The position numbers and the translations under genes were made by a program. A stretch of 64,000 nucleotides of DNA from Hofstenia miamia. Lineage: Eukaryota > Xenacoelomorpha > Acoela > Hofsteniidae. Below are positions 47,001 to 59,930 of the stretch, piece after piece. The notes under the pieces were generated by a model. It was not told the origin of the DNA and ran no database searches. It was given only the letters and a program-made list of their open reading frames with translations. Location of the stretch: contig CABFPE010000339.1 in the NCBI GenBank assembly GCA_900660155.1, forward strand, positions 242,038 to 306,037, read 5' to 3'. The stretch's first letter is position 1. Each line of letters begins with the position of its first letter.

Positions 47001-47388
47001 CTTTATGATCTACCTATGAATTTTCCTTCTCTGGACACAATAATGCACCCAGATCCTGCACACACAAGCAACATCAACATGATCATGATCCTCATGATAG
47101 CAATTAAACCCTTCCATTTATATGAAAAACACTACAATGAATTCAACACAAAACTCAATGAACTCAGAAGCATGTGCACCATATTGAATGTACTGAAAGA
47201 TCCTAAGTTCATCAGACACAACAAAAAGATCACACTGGAAAAAGAAGTTATGATGAAGCTTACCAAATAGGAGGAATATCAGAGTGTTCATTGGGACATG
47301 CCTAGGCAATCACACTAATCAAATGAGCAAATGAAATGATTCTTGGAGAGAGAGTCATCATTCTTAATTAGCTATGCTGGTTGAGGCA

Positions 47389-48690
47389 TGTGGCATAATC
47401 AGGTGGCACACAAAAGATAACAAAGAAAGTAAATAAGAACTATCAACAAATTAATTAATTATATTTTTGTACAAAAAATAATTATTATCATTATGATTTT
47501 TATAAAAACTATTAGTGCAGTTTTGATATAACATTTATCAGCAAAATGGTTTAGCAAATCAAAAAGGACCAAATTGCTTAATGTAATTACCTGATATTGC
47601 ATAATCATTAGCAGACAAACAAATTAGCAAAGAGTAAACACATTTAAACTATGAATGGGTACATGCTGATTGTTTAATTATTTATTCAATATTATTATAA
47701 ATAGCTTATACTGGATTAAGTTGGTGATAAATTTAATTCATTTTATTTCTTATTTTATATTATCAGGTTTGATTATATATGTCAATGGAAAGCTAATCAT
47801 CTGAGGGCATGAGTAGTTACCCATAGTCCCCAGTTTTAACTAAAGTAACTCTTGGAGTCAACACACATACAACTATTCATAACACAGTGCTGTCTGGTAG
47901 CTGGGAACTTCCTTTGTAGTGCAACTCTATTAGGTTAAGTCTATGTGTAGGAGTTTTTACTTTGTTGTAGCTTTCCAACTGATTCATTTGTTATAACTCA
48001 TGTCATTAAATAGCTGGATGGCTAAATGTATGCATACAAGGTGCTTATGAGCCCTGATCTATGTTACATGTTGTTAATTGTAACTGCCATGTTAGACAGC
48101 TTTATTCATGACCTTTGACCCTGACTGTTAGGCATTTGTTTCTGCCAACTGTATTGATTGTTTGCATGTATTCAGGTCAAAGTTACATCTACTTATATGT
48201 AGGGTTATTTATATGTAAGGTTAATAACAAGCTTATGCTGATCAGTTGTGAACTTTCATTTATTGCAGTTATTGGTTATTCCAAGAAAAATCAATACACT
48301 AAATTTATAAGGATTTACAACATACAATCAGTGAGACATTTCTGCACCATGAGCCTTGTCTGTGAGTCACAATCATTTCCACAGTAACTGGTGATGCCTT
48401 ACCACTCCACATTCCTCTTGAGCTCCAGTACTTCACTTAGGTTCCAATCCTGATAACATCTTGCAGCATTTGATCTAAACAAGTTGTTACTAATACCTTA
48501 CCTTGCTATGAATGGAGAGATGGATTAAATGGAATTGCACAGTTGGTTAACAGATTAAACAATGGAAAAAGTTATAGCTTTACTGAAATTTGTCTACAAA
48601 TCCCTTTGTTCAGTTTCTACAACTCATGCTCACAAGGACAATATTCATTATGTGTGCTCTAGCTATTTGTGCTAATAAATACCATTCACA
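47389..48690 (+). repeat. Right LTR-like repeat of the Gypsy element
   Basis: Starts TGTGGCATAATC and matches the left repeat in two blocks (about 47389-47550 and 47790-47908). A possible AATAAA lies near 48674. The right border is a guess because no target duplication could be fixed. Confidence 0.5.
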
Positions 48691-49189
48691 ATTAAACTTA
48701 TGGACTCACACTCAACAATGTGTGGTGTTAATATAATCATGCAATAAGCTAAGATGCATTGACACTAGCTGCTGAATAATTAGAAAATATGTAATAAATA
48801 GAGCAGCTTCCTAGCCTACATATAAGATATTGTAGCATCATCCAAAAAATAAAACAGAAATAAGCTGCAAAACATTGCAGAAGAACTAAGATTGAAAAAG
48901 AAGTGATTAAAAAATATTATGATTAAATCAAGTGTGAGTATTTCAGTTTGATTTTGTATATTGCAACCAAGAAAATAACATGTGTTGAGAAAGAGATAAT
49001 TGTATCTGTTGATAAAACGTTTTCGACAAATTGTCACTTACATTATTTTTAGCCGCCATCTTGGCAGATGTTTAAATTTAAATCAACAGGTACTTCTCTT
49101 CAAATTACTATAAATACAATTAAAACTATTGTAAGCATTGATAAAGAATTTTACTCTGAATCCTATTTATTTCATCTTATTAACAGTTT
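48691..49189. other. Stretch between LTR-like repeats
   Basis: No gene recognised; sequence of mixed composition. Confidence 0.4.
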
Positions 49190-49560
49190 GATTATTAATA
49201 CAATGTCAAGCTAATCAAGCAGTGTTTAGTAGTGGTCTGGATCCATCACAGGGAACGATTCAAGGGTCTCTGTGCCAGATCACAAAAGTGCACTTAAGTT
49301 AGGTGTAGGGGTTTTCTCTCAATTAGCTGACTAGCATTTCCAACTACATGTATTAGATAATTAACCTTCAACAAATGGTTGGATAACCAAACCTTAGGGA
49401 ATATATTTATATATTTTTAGATCCAAACTAAGTGACCTATAATTGACTGATAATGACCTTACATGTAGTAATTATAAATGTAAGTTAGTAAGTTGTTCAG
49501 TATTTGTTTATTTAATAAAGCCAATATATTTCGGTAATGGCTACATGCAATATTGAATGA
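49190..49560 (+). repeat. Diverged LTR-like copy of the same family
   Basis: GTTTGATTATTAATACAATG and following AAGCTAATCA, GGTGTAGG and CATTTCCAAC segments occur in the same order as in the right LTR (47768-47985). An AATAAA lies at about 49514. It is an old solo LTR or part of one; borders are uncertain. Confidence 0.45.
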
Positions 49561-50258
49561 ACAACTAGTGACAGTTTCCAGTTGCAAACAGATATAACAC
49601 TTTCACACATCAGAGATTAAGTCAAGTTGTGTCATGTCTTGAGTAAGCACCAAGCTAGTGTAGGGTACACATAAGCTATCTTGTTTGAACTGAGAAGTGG
49701 CACTCAAGCATTGGAAGGAATGATGAAATTGGATGTGGAGATCCACTTTGGGCAGACGCCCACTGGAAGATCAACACAGAGGTTACGGCTTTGGTTCGTC
49801 ACCTAAAAAGTGAATAGTTAATTGTGGTTATGTAATGTAATAGAAGAAACCAAGCAAGCAGTAACATTTAGTAAATCCTTACCCACAATAACACAGTCAA
49901 TGTTACAAGGTAACAATGAATCAATGGTGATAAAGCCTGGTAGAGGATATTACAATATTTAAAACTAGCAACAAGGTACAACACTAAAAATGTAAAACTA
50001 TGTACAAACTAACTATATACTAAAGCAGCTTTTCATTTGGGTTGTTATTGACATCAGTAGTTTTAAGCTTTCCTCTTGAGTCAAGTATGTTGCTAAAGTC
50101 CATATTGTTGTGCAGTGTCTAATCTCTGGGATGTTAAGTTCATTGAACATGTGTGTCTTAAAATCTTTTCTTGTGTTTAACTCATACACCTTGTTCAGTT
50201 ATTGTAAAATCATTGCTACCAACTTGATACACTTCATTTACAGCACTTTAATTTGAAT
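49561..50258. other. Unassigned stretch with a second copy of the hairpin motif
   Basis: Contains CTTTGGGCAGACGCCCAC at 49746-49763 (see 40364-40489). No gene recognised. Confidence 0.4.
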
Positions 50259-52960
50259 TCATAGCAATTTTTCTTCCATAGAATTTTTGACTTTCATATT
50301 TGTCCATATGTCTTGAATTTGCTTTAAGTGCTCCTGCCTCTGGTTTATACTACATTTGATGTGTAATTTTGTGATTTTCTCTAAATTTTCTGCTGTGGTA
50401 GTCATTTTGATTGTTTTCACCTGCTGATAAAGCTCTATTGAGATCCAAGGTTCAACCATCAGTCTATACACTTGTGCCCAGTAATCAATTTGCAGATCTA
50501 ATTTAATCAATTGGGATATCATCATTTCATCCTGTGCTTTTTCTTTTAGGAATACATATTCTACCTGCATACCTATGTTATACAGAAATTGTAGTACCTC
50601 CTTAAGTGTAGTAATTGCAATTATCACCAATTGTACTCTGTTGCATTCACCAATTTTAACATTTGTTGTAGTCATCTCTTGATTTTGTTGTTAAACTCCT
50701 TTTCTGATCATACAGATACTTGAGGGCATTGAGATTCATTTCATACTTATTCTTCTTTGTTCACATAACATGATTTCCACTGTTATATCCCTTTCAGATT
50801 TTATCACATGCATTTTCCAATGATACAGTTGCAATCTAATGCCCTCCAGCAGTTCAAATAATATGTTTTCATTTTTTGCTTGTCCTCAATTTCAATCTCC
50901 TCTTCCTGTACTCTAATAGTTCTATTTCCATAATTTATCATGCATAGAGCAACATGTTCTTATGAGTGTCCTCCACAATTAGAAATTGTATCAATGTATT
51001 TGCCTGATGTGTTAATCAATCTATTTTGTGATTTTTTGTAGTTCATCTCTTGTGAATCCTGCTTTTGTTGCACATTTGCCCATTACAATTGATTTCACTG
51101 CACCTGTGTTGATAGTAGCTTTGGTGATTATTTCATTAATTACAACTATAATTGTGTTGATGTTATGTAGATCTGTTAATATCATTATGGGTGTGCAGTT
51201 TTGCTGAAAAGGTGCTCCTCCTAGTTTTCTGATTCCTCAGCTGTTTTATTTTCTTCATTTTTAGAGAGTATTTCATTTTCAGAACTTAGAATGTCTTCAT
51301 CATCAAAGTAGGCATCTCCATCTTCTATAACAGTTTTCAGTGGCCCTTCTGTCCACAATTATACTAACAAATGTCCTTTTCCTTCACTTTCTTTGTTTGC
51401 CCATCTTGGGTTTTTATTTCAATAACTTTCTCATTTCTCTTCTTACTGCTTGCTTGTGAGAATTTTGGTTGAGTCTGCTCAGTCACTTTCCAGTTCAAAG
51501 TGTTTTGTTTGTATCATGTGGCTTTCTCATAGATTCTTGAGTTGTCTTCCAGCAAAACTTGAATTTCTACTGCCTTATGAATTATTTTTCTAATTTATCA
51601 TCCACATCACACTTAATCTCAAATTTCTGCCTTATATTCTCAGGAAGGCTTTCATAATGTGTGAGAATAAATCATACTTTGAGTAATATCTGTCTCTCAA
51701 ACTGAGCATAAACAATCAATTGACCTGGGACATATAGTTCCTTATGTCATTGAATTTCCTCATTTTAGTTCCATTTAATATCAATCTGTACTGATTTTTG
51801 AAACTTTCATTTTGATAATGCTCAAAAAAGTTTCCAGTTAATAGTTTATAATTCCTCTTTGTTTCTGAATCAAGCATCAAATAGTGATGGTATTCTGCAA
51901 GTATAATGGGGGCTTTGCAGCTACTGCAGCCTGATTTACCTTTCTCTCCCTCATTGTGAGTTGAAACAGTTGAAGCCATTTTTCAAATTTTGGGGAATAG
52001 CTATCAATTTTCCCAGTAAATTTTTGAACCTGAGCTTTGCACAGTGTTATCTTTTCATTACATCTTTCTGATAGTATTGATTTTTTGTATGTTGGTTTTC
52101 TCAGGTTTTTGACTGCTACTTCTGTTGTCACCCTTTTTCCCACCTCTTGCATTATTTGTTGAATGATTTTTTCATTCTCTTCTTCCTCCTTAGTTATAAT
52201 TTCATGTGTTTTTGATTGAATGACTTGTGTGTGTCACCTCAGGGCACCTAATTCTCCTCCAGTTCCTCAGTGATTAATATATCTTCTATTTGTATAGGTT
52301 TTTGCAGCTCTGCTTCACCCTCGAAAAGTTTTATCAACTGCAACTGATCTTTTAGATGTTCTATCTCCATTTGTTGTGTTTTATTTTTTGCTGTAATTGT
52401 TTGTTTTCAACTTTGAGGTCATTGTACATTGTCTTCCACTTTTTGTTTTGTTCAATAATATGTTGGTTAACCTCCACTAGTTTTTGAGCTAACATTTCAA
52501 CTTGAGCTTGAAAAAGGCCTATTTGTTCATCCAACTGTTGACTCACGTCATGTTTTATTCTTCAATGGTGATTCATTTTCTGTTTTCTTGAATTTTTCAT
52601 TCAACAATTGAAGTTGGTTTTACAGTGCTAGTTCAATTTCATGATTTCTTTGTAGGGTCTCCAGTATTTTGAATGAGTTCAACTTGGTTCTATTGGTATA
52701 GTATGCATTTCAACATCTGTTGTAGGGGTTAAGCTCTCTTTCAAGTGACTTTTTGCTGAGGTTCCAGGGGTTGTTTGGTTCTTCTGCTTTTTTCTATTAG
52801 TCATGAATTTTTTTAGAATGTAGTAATCATTTACTGTTGTGAGGATTTATTTTAGTATCACTTGATCTCCATCACCTAAGTTTTTCCATCTTCAATTGCA
52901 TTCAATTCAAGTAGTCAAAAAAATTTTTTCCTGCAGGTTAGGTAGTTTTCTTTTCTAATA
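50259..52960 (-). mobile_element. Fossil Gypsy-family fragment, minus-strand copy
   Basis: Read on the minus strand, recognised parts are a gag-like coiled and charged region (about 52550-51480), a zinc-knuckle-like segment (about 51400-51340), a retroviral-type aspartic protease region (about 51200-50890), and a further frame (50675-50259) of unknown product. No RT or integrase was recognised. It is broken, with many interruptions. Its 50259-51450 part is repeated in inverted orientation at 53013-54290. Confidence 0.7.
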
Positions 52961-53012
52961 ATGTCACAGTTAGTGAAACATTTATCATTTTCCATAATGT
53001 ATCCATTAACAA

Positions 53013-55873
53013 TATAACAGAGTGAGAGTGTGAGCAAGCAGTGCAAAGAGAAATGAGAAAGTAATTAAAATAAAAATCCAAGATGGGCAAGCAAAGGAAG
53101 TGAAGAAAAAGGTAGTTTGTGGAGAGAAGGGTCACTGAAAACTAGAGTGCAGGGGAAGTCAATAAATGTTATAGAAGATGGAGATGCCTACTTTGATGAT
53201 GAAGACATTCTAAGTTCTGAAAATGAAATACTCTCTGAAGATGAAGAAAACAAAACAGCTGAGGAATCAGAAAACTAGAAGGAGTGCTGTTTTAGCAAAC
53301 CACACACCCATAATGATATTAACAGATCTACATAATGTCAACACAATTATAGTTGTGATTAATGGAATAATGACCAAAGCTACAATCAACACAGGTGCAG
53401 TGAAATCAATTGTAATGCACAACTGTGCAACAAAACCAGGATTCACTACAAAAATCACAAAATAGATTAATTAATGCATCAGGCAAATACATTGATACAA
53501 AAGGGACACTAAATCAAGTAAGTATAAGAATAGCCAACAACACATTTGAGCAATCTCTAATTGTGGTAAACACTCCTAAAAACATGTTGCTATACAAAGT
53601 GATATTGGGAGATGATTTTCTATCAAAGAACAAATGCATGATAAATTTTGGAAATAGAACTATTAGAGTACAGGAAGAGGAAACATATTATTTGAACTGC
53701 TGGAGGATATTGGATTGCAACTGTATCATTGGAAAATGCATGTGATAAAATCTGAAAGAGATATAACAGTGGAAATCATGTTATGCAAACAAAAAGGAAT
53801 AAATACAAAATGAATCTCAATGCCCTCAAGTATCTGTATGATCAGAAAAGCAGTTTAACAACAAACTCAAGAGACAGCTAAGGCAAATGTTAAGAATTGG
53901 TGAATGCAACAGAGTACAATTGGTGATAGTTGCAATTACTACACTTGAGAGGTACTGCAATTTCTGTATAACATAAGTATGCAGGTACAAAATGTATTGC
54001 TAAAAGAAAAAGTGCAGGATGAAATGATGATATCCCAATTGATTAAATTTGATCTGCAATTTGATTACTGGGCACTAGTGTATAGACTGATAGTATAACC
54101 TTGGAATAGCAATAGAGCTTTATCAGCAGGTGAAAACAATCAGAATGATTACCACAGCAGAAAATTTAGAGAAAATCACAAATGTAGTATAAGCCAGAGG
54201 CAGGAGCACTTAAAGCAAATTCAAGACACATGGACAAATATGCAAGTCACAAATATCTTTGGAAGAAAAATATGGGAAGTGACATCTGAGACAAGACTAT
54301 GCCAAGCCATGGCTTACAACTCAACAACTGATTAAATAAAGGACATCAAATACAGTTGAGATAATGGAAGTGATAAAAGCCAAAAATATCAGAGAGATTA
54401 TGATGACAGAGACACAACAGTTCATGAAAGAATATCCTCAATGCTCATTTCTAAAAATAATAAAGAAGGCTAAAAAAATGTCAAAAGAATGAATTGTGAA
54501 GCCAGTTGAAATCTTAGAGATGACAACAAAAACTCAGGCTGAGGGATGAATTATTAACATCTACTAGTATAACACTCTTGCCAAAAACCCAGGAGCACAT
54601 GGACAGAATTAATATGGAAAAGTGGGCAAACTTAAGCCCTGCAAGTACAATAGAATGGGTCTACACAGAAGATGAACAATACCTTGTGGAAATTAAGATA
54701 AGACAAAATAAAGAAACAGAAATAGTAGCACAAAATTATCAAATTATCAGAGAAAATAATATAGTCACTATGATGAAGCTAATGTTCACATAGGCATTTT
54801 TAAGAACAGAACTAGGCAAAATTTTGAGACCTTACAATCAACTGGTCGTGGACGCAGAATATATAACAACACTGAAACTAAGAAAATGAGGGCTAACCCC
54901 CAAATTTTGTGAAAAGTTGCAGGATGCAAAAATAAATTATCCCACTTGATCTGAATGGCAACAGCACCAACGACAATGGGAGATGACCAAACAATAGAGA
55001 TACAAGTAGAGATTAGAATCCTCAAGTGAACTCCACTGAAAACAATATCTATCCCCATGTTACTACCCAGATGGCGCCTACAAAAAGATAGGAAGGTAGT
55101 GAAGGGATATCTACATGAATTTAAGACATATGCGAATACAAGGTAGAAGGCAATACAACTGGTAACATCAGATCCATACAAGAAGATGAAAGTGATAATG
55201 TTAAAAGATGATAACAAAGAAAGAATATATGTTGAAGGGATGATCACCCCATATGAACTGAATACAGATGGAGAAGCTATACACATACAACTACAAAAAC
55301 TGAGAAACAAAATAGAGAAGAGATCTCTAAAGACAATAATTTTATTCTCAGGTGTAAATGATATTGTGCGGATGGACATCTGGAACAAAGAGTGTAGATT
55401 TATCTAAAAGGATTGAAATTATTACAATGATTCATATGGAAAAGAACAATCTCGAAGAGATAACAGAGAAAGACATAAGAATACAAAAAGCCTTCTCAGT
55501 GTTTTCAAATTCTTTTACCCAGAGAGCAGACTAAAGGAGGAACTCACTCACACAAGTATAGCAGATGCATTGATGACATTAATGATTGGCCTAAAAGGCT
55601 TGCAGCTGTGCAGAACGTTTTACCCCATATATACCGTAAAAATAAATGAACTAAGACAAATAACATCCACCACAGAGTCACTACAAATAATGAAAATAAT
55701 CAAATATGTGGAAACAACAACTACAGAAAAAAGGCTGTCCTTACGTTAACTAAGCAACCTGAGTTCGCAGAAATCACATGGGAAGAGCAACAACAGAAAT
55801 GCTGATAAATAGAGCTGATACACTAGTGCACGGAGAGAGAGCTGTCCTAAAATCAATGCAAGCTGAGGGGGTG
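53013..55873 (+). mobile_element. Fossil Gypsy-family fragment, plus-strand copy
   Basis: Recognised parts are a zinc-knuckle-like segment (about 53115-53150), an aspartic protease region (about 53330-53700), a further frame matching 50675-50259 on the other strand, and a 3' region (about 54550-55870) related to the 3' region of the 40.5-48.7 kb element (for example KTQEHMDRINMEKW against KTQREIDKINLEKW near 46060). It ends in a purine-rich AGCTGAGGGGG followed by TGTAGCATAATC, the start of an LTR of this family. It is broken, with many interruptions. Confidence 0.7.
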
Positions 55874-55998
55874 TGTAGCATAATCCACTAAAAGACAAAG
55901 AAATGCAAAGAATAGGAAAATCAAAGTTTTATGTTTTACTGTAATATTTAATCTTAGTTATGTTTTCATTTCTTTGTCTTTTAGTGGATTATGCTACA
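55874..55998. repeat. Perfect 32-bp inverted repeat at an LTR-like start
   Basis: TGTAGCATAATCCACTAAAA and 12 more bases (55874-55905) recur as the exact reverse complement at 55967-55998, with a 61-base spacer. The left arm begins like the family LTR (TGTRGCATAATC). It may be a small MITE or two opposing LTR ends. Confidence 0.85.
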
Positions 55999-58514
55999 AT
56001 ATATATTTAATACAAGGTTCTTTGAGTAAGGTTAACATAAGAATTTTGTAAGAGTAACTACCACATGCAGTTTTCATTCAGGTTTGTCTATGAATATCTT
56101 ACATGTGTAAAGATATCAACGTATAGATAAATTTCACATATACATCTAGGTCTAGGTTGTGTAGAACATTCATTTAGTAGCATTGGTGCAGCTAGGTAAG
56201 GGTGGTGATGCTGTGTTCTTATTTCTAGTAATGGCTTACTCATTTTGAAATATCACGAAATATAATGTATTCATTAACCCATGCGTCATCATAAAGATGT
56301 AACTGTTAGTGGATCTTCATTGAATTTTAATGAGATTTATAGTGTATTAAAAACTTTGCAAACAGCAGTTGTAAGTGCATTCGAAAAGTGATAATCATTT
56401 CAAGGGATATTCAAGCATGAACATAGGTTGAATAAAGCACAACAGGTGCAGGTTTACTGCACAACAAAAAAATTCGAAACATATGCATGTAGAATGCATA
56501 GTAAAAGGCTGATTCGAAAATTAAATTTCGCTTTTTTTCACATAGGTAGTTGTGACCAATCAAACAAGGACGAATTTTAATTTGATGTTTCAAATTAAAT
56601 AAATATGACGACGTTTTGTGTTTAACCTTCTTGAAAAACTGTATGTAAATACACAAACTAGAATCTAATTTAACATCTTATATGAGGCTAAGCAAAAATT
56701 TAAGAAAGTAGAAATAGAGTAAAATTTCATGTTTTGAGGTACAATATGTATAAAACAAGCAGATATATGTTTGTTCAATTGAATATTTATTAATTTTTAA
56801 ATTCATTAAGATGGCAAGGTCTAATAGCTTTAGTAATTTTTATACCTTATTTTAGTGTGCAGCTGTAACCAATTTGTGCAGTTGTACTTCATAAATGTGG
56901 AGTTGTAAAATTCAAACATATTCTCTTTCTTGAGTGATTAAAAGGCCATGAACATTTTTCACTGCTCTGTATTTCTGACACTGGTCATACATATAGTAGA
57001 GGAGAATGGAGGATGTTGTACTGTGCAGTTTCAGTCTGTTCTCAGTCAGTTTTTAGTGTACATATTGTTTATTATATACCTATTTTAAAATCAATTGTAC
57101 CTTCTGAGATCTATTTTAGGCAATTTTTTTGGACAAAATGCCCAGTTGTAAAATATCTTTGAAATAAAGACTGGTAATTTTACATATTTTATGAAAGATT
57201 CTATCAAAAATTGGATCATATACCAAATTTCAAACAATTTCGACTTAGTTTTTGAGACCTGCTAAAATAGCACTGGAGCCAATAAAGATTCTAGAGCTGT
57301 AGAACCCCAATGGCCCTTAGATTTGACTTCTCAGTACCTTAATTAGTTGAGTTACATTATTGGTACTGACTGCAGTAGAGAGAAATTTTCCCTAAATGTA
57401 AGGAACTGCTTCATTCTGAAGCTAGAAATTTATAAAAAGATGACATCCCAAAGCTCAGAGAAAACAAGGGCTCTAGTGAACTAATATAATATCCAAGGAT
57501 ACAGTGAAACCTGAGACTGTGGTGATTGAATGGACTTTTAAAAAGTGCTCCGCCTTTGTCAATTTACTCTAAAATCACCAACAAGTTAAAAACCTATCAG
57601 GCCTATACTGCTTGTAGGAATTTATTCATTATCATAGTAGGCATGCGACATTGGTAAACATCATTTTAAATAGAAAAATAAAATAGCTAATGAACTAACT
57701 TAAATCAATAGAAAAAGTCAGCATTCAATTGAAAGCTTAGTTGCATTGTTGAATGGTGAAAATTGCATGATACAATCATATACATGCACGCAATACTGAA
57801 TTATGAATTTTATTGAAATGATTGAAAAGTAAAGTTTGTTTCTGCATATTGCACGTATTTAAAAGATCAAATACAGTAATGATGACAGAAAAAGTTTTCG
57901 CAATTTTTCTATTCATTAAATGTAAATTTTCAAGGAACTGTCGAAAAGTGCCACAATTTGCATGTGGTTGCATTTTTCTAGTCCCCGCAAGGACAAGTTT
58001 TACTGACATAAAATTAAGAAGCATGAAAAATACAAAGTTGCATTATCATATTGAAACTTTTAATAGACGCACTCTATTTCAGAAATTCAATAATAAAATT
58101 TTGTCTTCAAAGTCAGCATTAAATTAGGTTTGATCCAGTCCTAAAGTGAGGTGATTTAATATTAACTGAATTCAATTTTATGTTTACCTGTGCCTTTGAA
58201 AATAACTGACAATTGTATTTTAATTGGGATTATGAAGACATAAATAAGCATAAAAGGAAAATTTTAATAAATTTTTTAAAATCACACTTTGCCAAATGTA
58301 TTTTGGTAGGTTTTACAAATATAATTTCATATTTGCTGAGATTATATCTTTCTTTTTCCTTGAAAGGAAATTATTAATTGACTTATAGTTACTTTTTAAA
58401 ATGATTAGTTAAATATACTATAACTAGGGTAACCATTCTATATTTGTTGACAGTTACATTTATCTAAGCCACCATTGTTAATGTGTCAAAATCAATTCAT
58501 TTATCTCTCCCCCT
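55999..58514. other. AT-rich stretch
   Basis: No supported gene. Open frames on both strands at 56411-56656, 57776-58024 and 57822-58127 match nothing I know. Confidence 0.45.
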
Positions 58515-59205
58515 GCACTTGTATCTAGTGGTGTCTCTCAATATTCTGTGTTTGCTATTTTCTTCATTTTTGTCATTAACAACATCCCTTAATCTGTTCT
58601 CAGGTCGTCCTTCTTACTGTATGATGATGACAAAGCGATTTTTAATTTGGCAGTTCTTTGCTTCCAATATCTTATTTGATCTTGTCTATTTGGTCTTCTG
58701 TTAACCATCTTGATTTTAGTCCAACCAAGACTTTTTCAATGTTTCTCACAACGGATCTGCCTCTTCCTTGTGAAATTTTCCCTTCATCACACTCCTCTTG
58801 GAATTCAACTTCCTGCTAGCTTAAATTGGACTAGACATGTGTGTGTGTGTCTACACAAAGCTAATTCTGCAGTGTTTGCCCTTTTTGATAATGTTCCCTT
58901 CAATACCTCATCTACTATGAAACTTTCATTGTTCAAGTCCATTCCTTGTGATATTCCTCTGTATGCTTCTCCCTGTTGGCATTGGTGGCCATCTCCTATC
59001 TTGTTACACTCCATGGAATGATTTCAGAGACGTGCTTTTGAATAGATTTCTCACTTACCATACTTTTTCCCCTGCCCTCGAGCTTCAAAAAATCTCTGCT
59101 GTCTTTCAATCTTCTCTGATCCATTCTCTCACTTTGCTTACATATCTGTCTGCTCCTACTTAATCTCCTGTGTTTGTTTTTGTTGCCAAAAAACTTGATT
59201 ACTGT
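58515..59205 (+). mobile_element. LINE reverse transcriptase fragment
   Basis: One frame reads SGVSQYSVFAIFFIFVINNI (about 58528), then LLYDDDKAIF (about 58612), corresponding to the GVPQGS ... INDLP and LLYADDTKLF blocks of LINE RTs. NPSKT-like and GIQLPASLNWTRHV (from about 58770) blocks follow, as in CR1/Jockey-type elements. Stops and frameshifts are frequent. Upstream and downstream parts are not recognised. Confidence 0.6.
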
Positions 59206-59530
59206 AGAGTCACTCAGGGACATTTGAAATTTTATTTTTAAATTTGATTGAATTCTTACTTTATAATTATGTAATTTGCAGTGATTACATCACTTTGATG
59301 TCAACTTGTTAATTTTGAGATTAGTTTATATTGCTATAATTCTGTCCCCTCAATGATGTATTGCGTGTTATTTGTTGCTCAATTTAATTTGCAAGGGAAT
59401 GTGATTGTATGATTCAAAATTGTAAACAAAGAAGGTAGTTATTGAAACTTTGTATAAATAGGGCAAACAATGTAGCAATTGAGCAATAAAGTTTACCTCA
59501 CCTGAATGTGTTCAACTCTTTCCAATATTT
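59206..59530 (+). promoter_or_regulatory. LTR-like promoter segment: TATAAATA plus AATAAA
   Basis: TATAAATA at 59453-59460 is followed 32 bases later by AATAAA (59485-59490), the compact arrangement of an LTR promoter and R region. Borders and a partner LTR were not found. Confidence 0.35.
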
Positions 59531-59930
59531 ACTTTTTTGCTTAATCATATTGTTTTTATAATAATGATTGCTTAAGTCAAGGCGAAAATTTGGGAGTCCT
59601 GCTAACTGTGAACTGATTTGACACATGGCTTTCAGACAGTTAACAGCTCAAATCATGAACTGTATTAAGTTACAGCTAGGTATAGGGAAGATACGACCCT
59701 CGTTCATTCCCTACATGTACCTATAATGTTTATACACTGTGATGATACTATACTGCTGGTTAATGTGAATGCACAGAAATTAGGAGGTATATAATAGTGA
59801 GCTGAGAAATAAGAACCACTTGAAACTGCTATATTTGAATTGAACTAGAAATTAAACAATGAGACAATTAGGATAGCACTACACACTCAAATCATTAGCT
59901 GCCTTCCCCTCAGGTAGCACTTTGGCTGGA

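Larger units (their letters stand above)
40490..48690 (+). mobile_element. Fossil Ty3/Gypsy LTR element, broken
   Basis: LTR-type sequences starting TGTGTCATAATC (40490) and TGTGGCATAATC (47389) bracket an internal region. Recognised parts, in order on the plus strand, are reverse transcriptase (about 40870-41600), RNase H (about 41700-41945), a pre-integrase region, an integrase core and C-terminus (about 42650-43520), and a further region of about 3.8 kb up to the right LTR whose product I cannot name. Gag and protease were not recognised. The right LTR end is uncertain (about 48690). The element is heavily broken, with well over ten interruptions. The first roughly 155 bases of the two LTRs differ at about 7 percent by eye, so the insertion is old. 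Confidence 0.8.
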
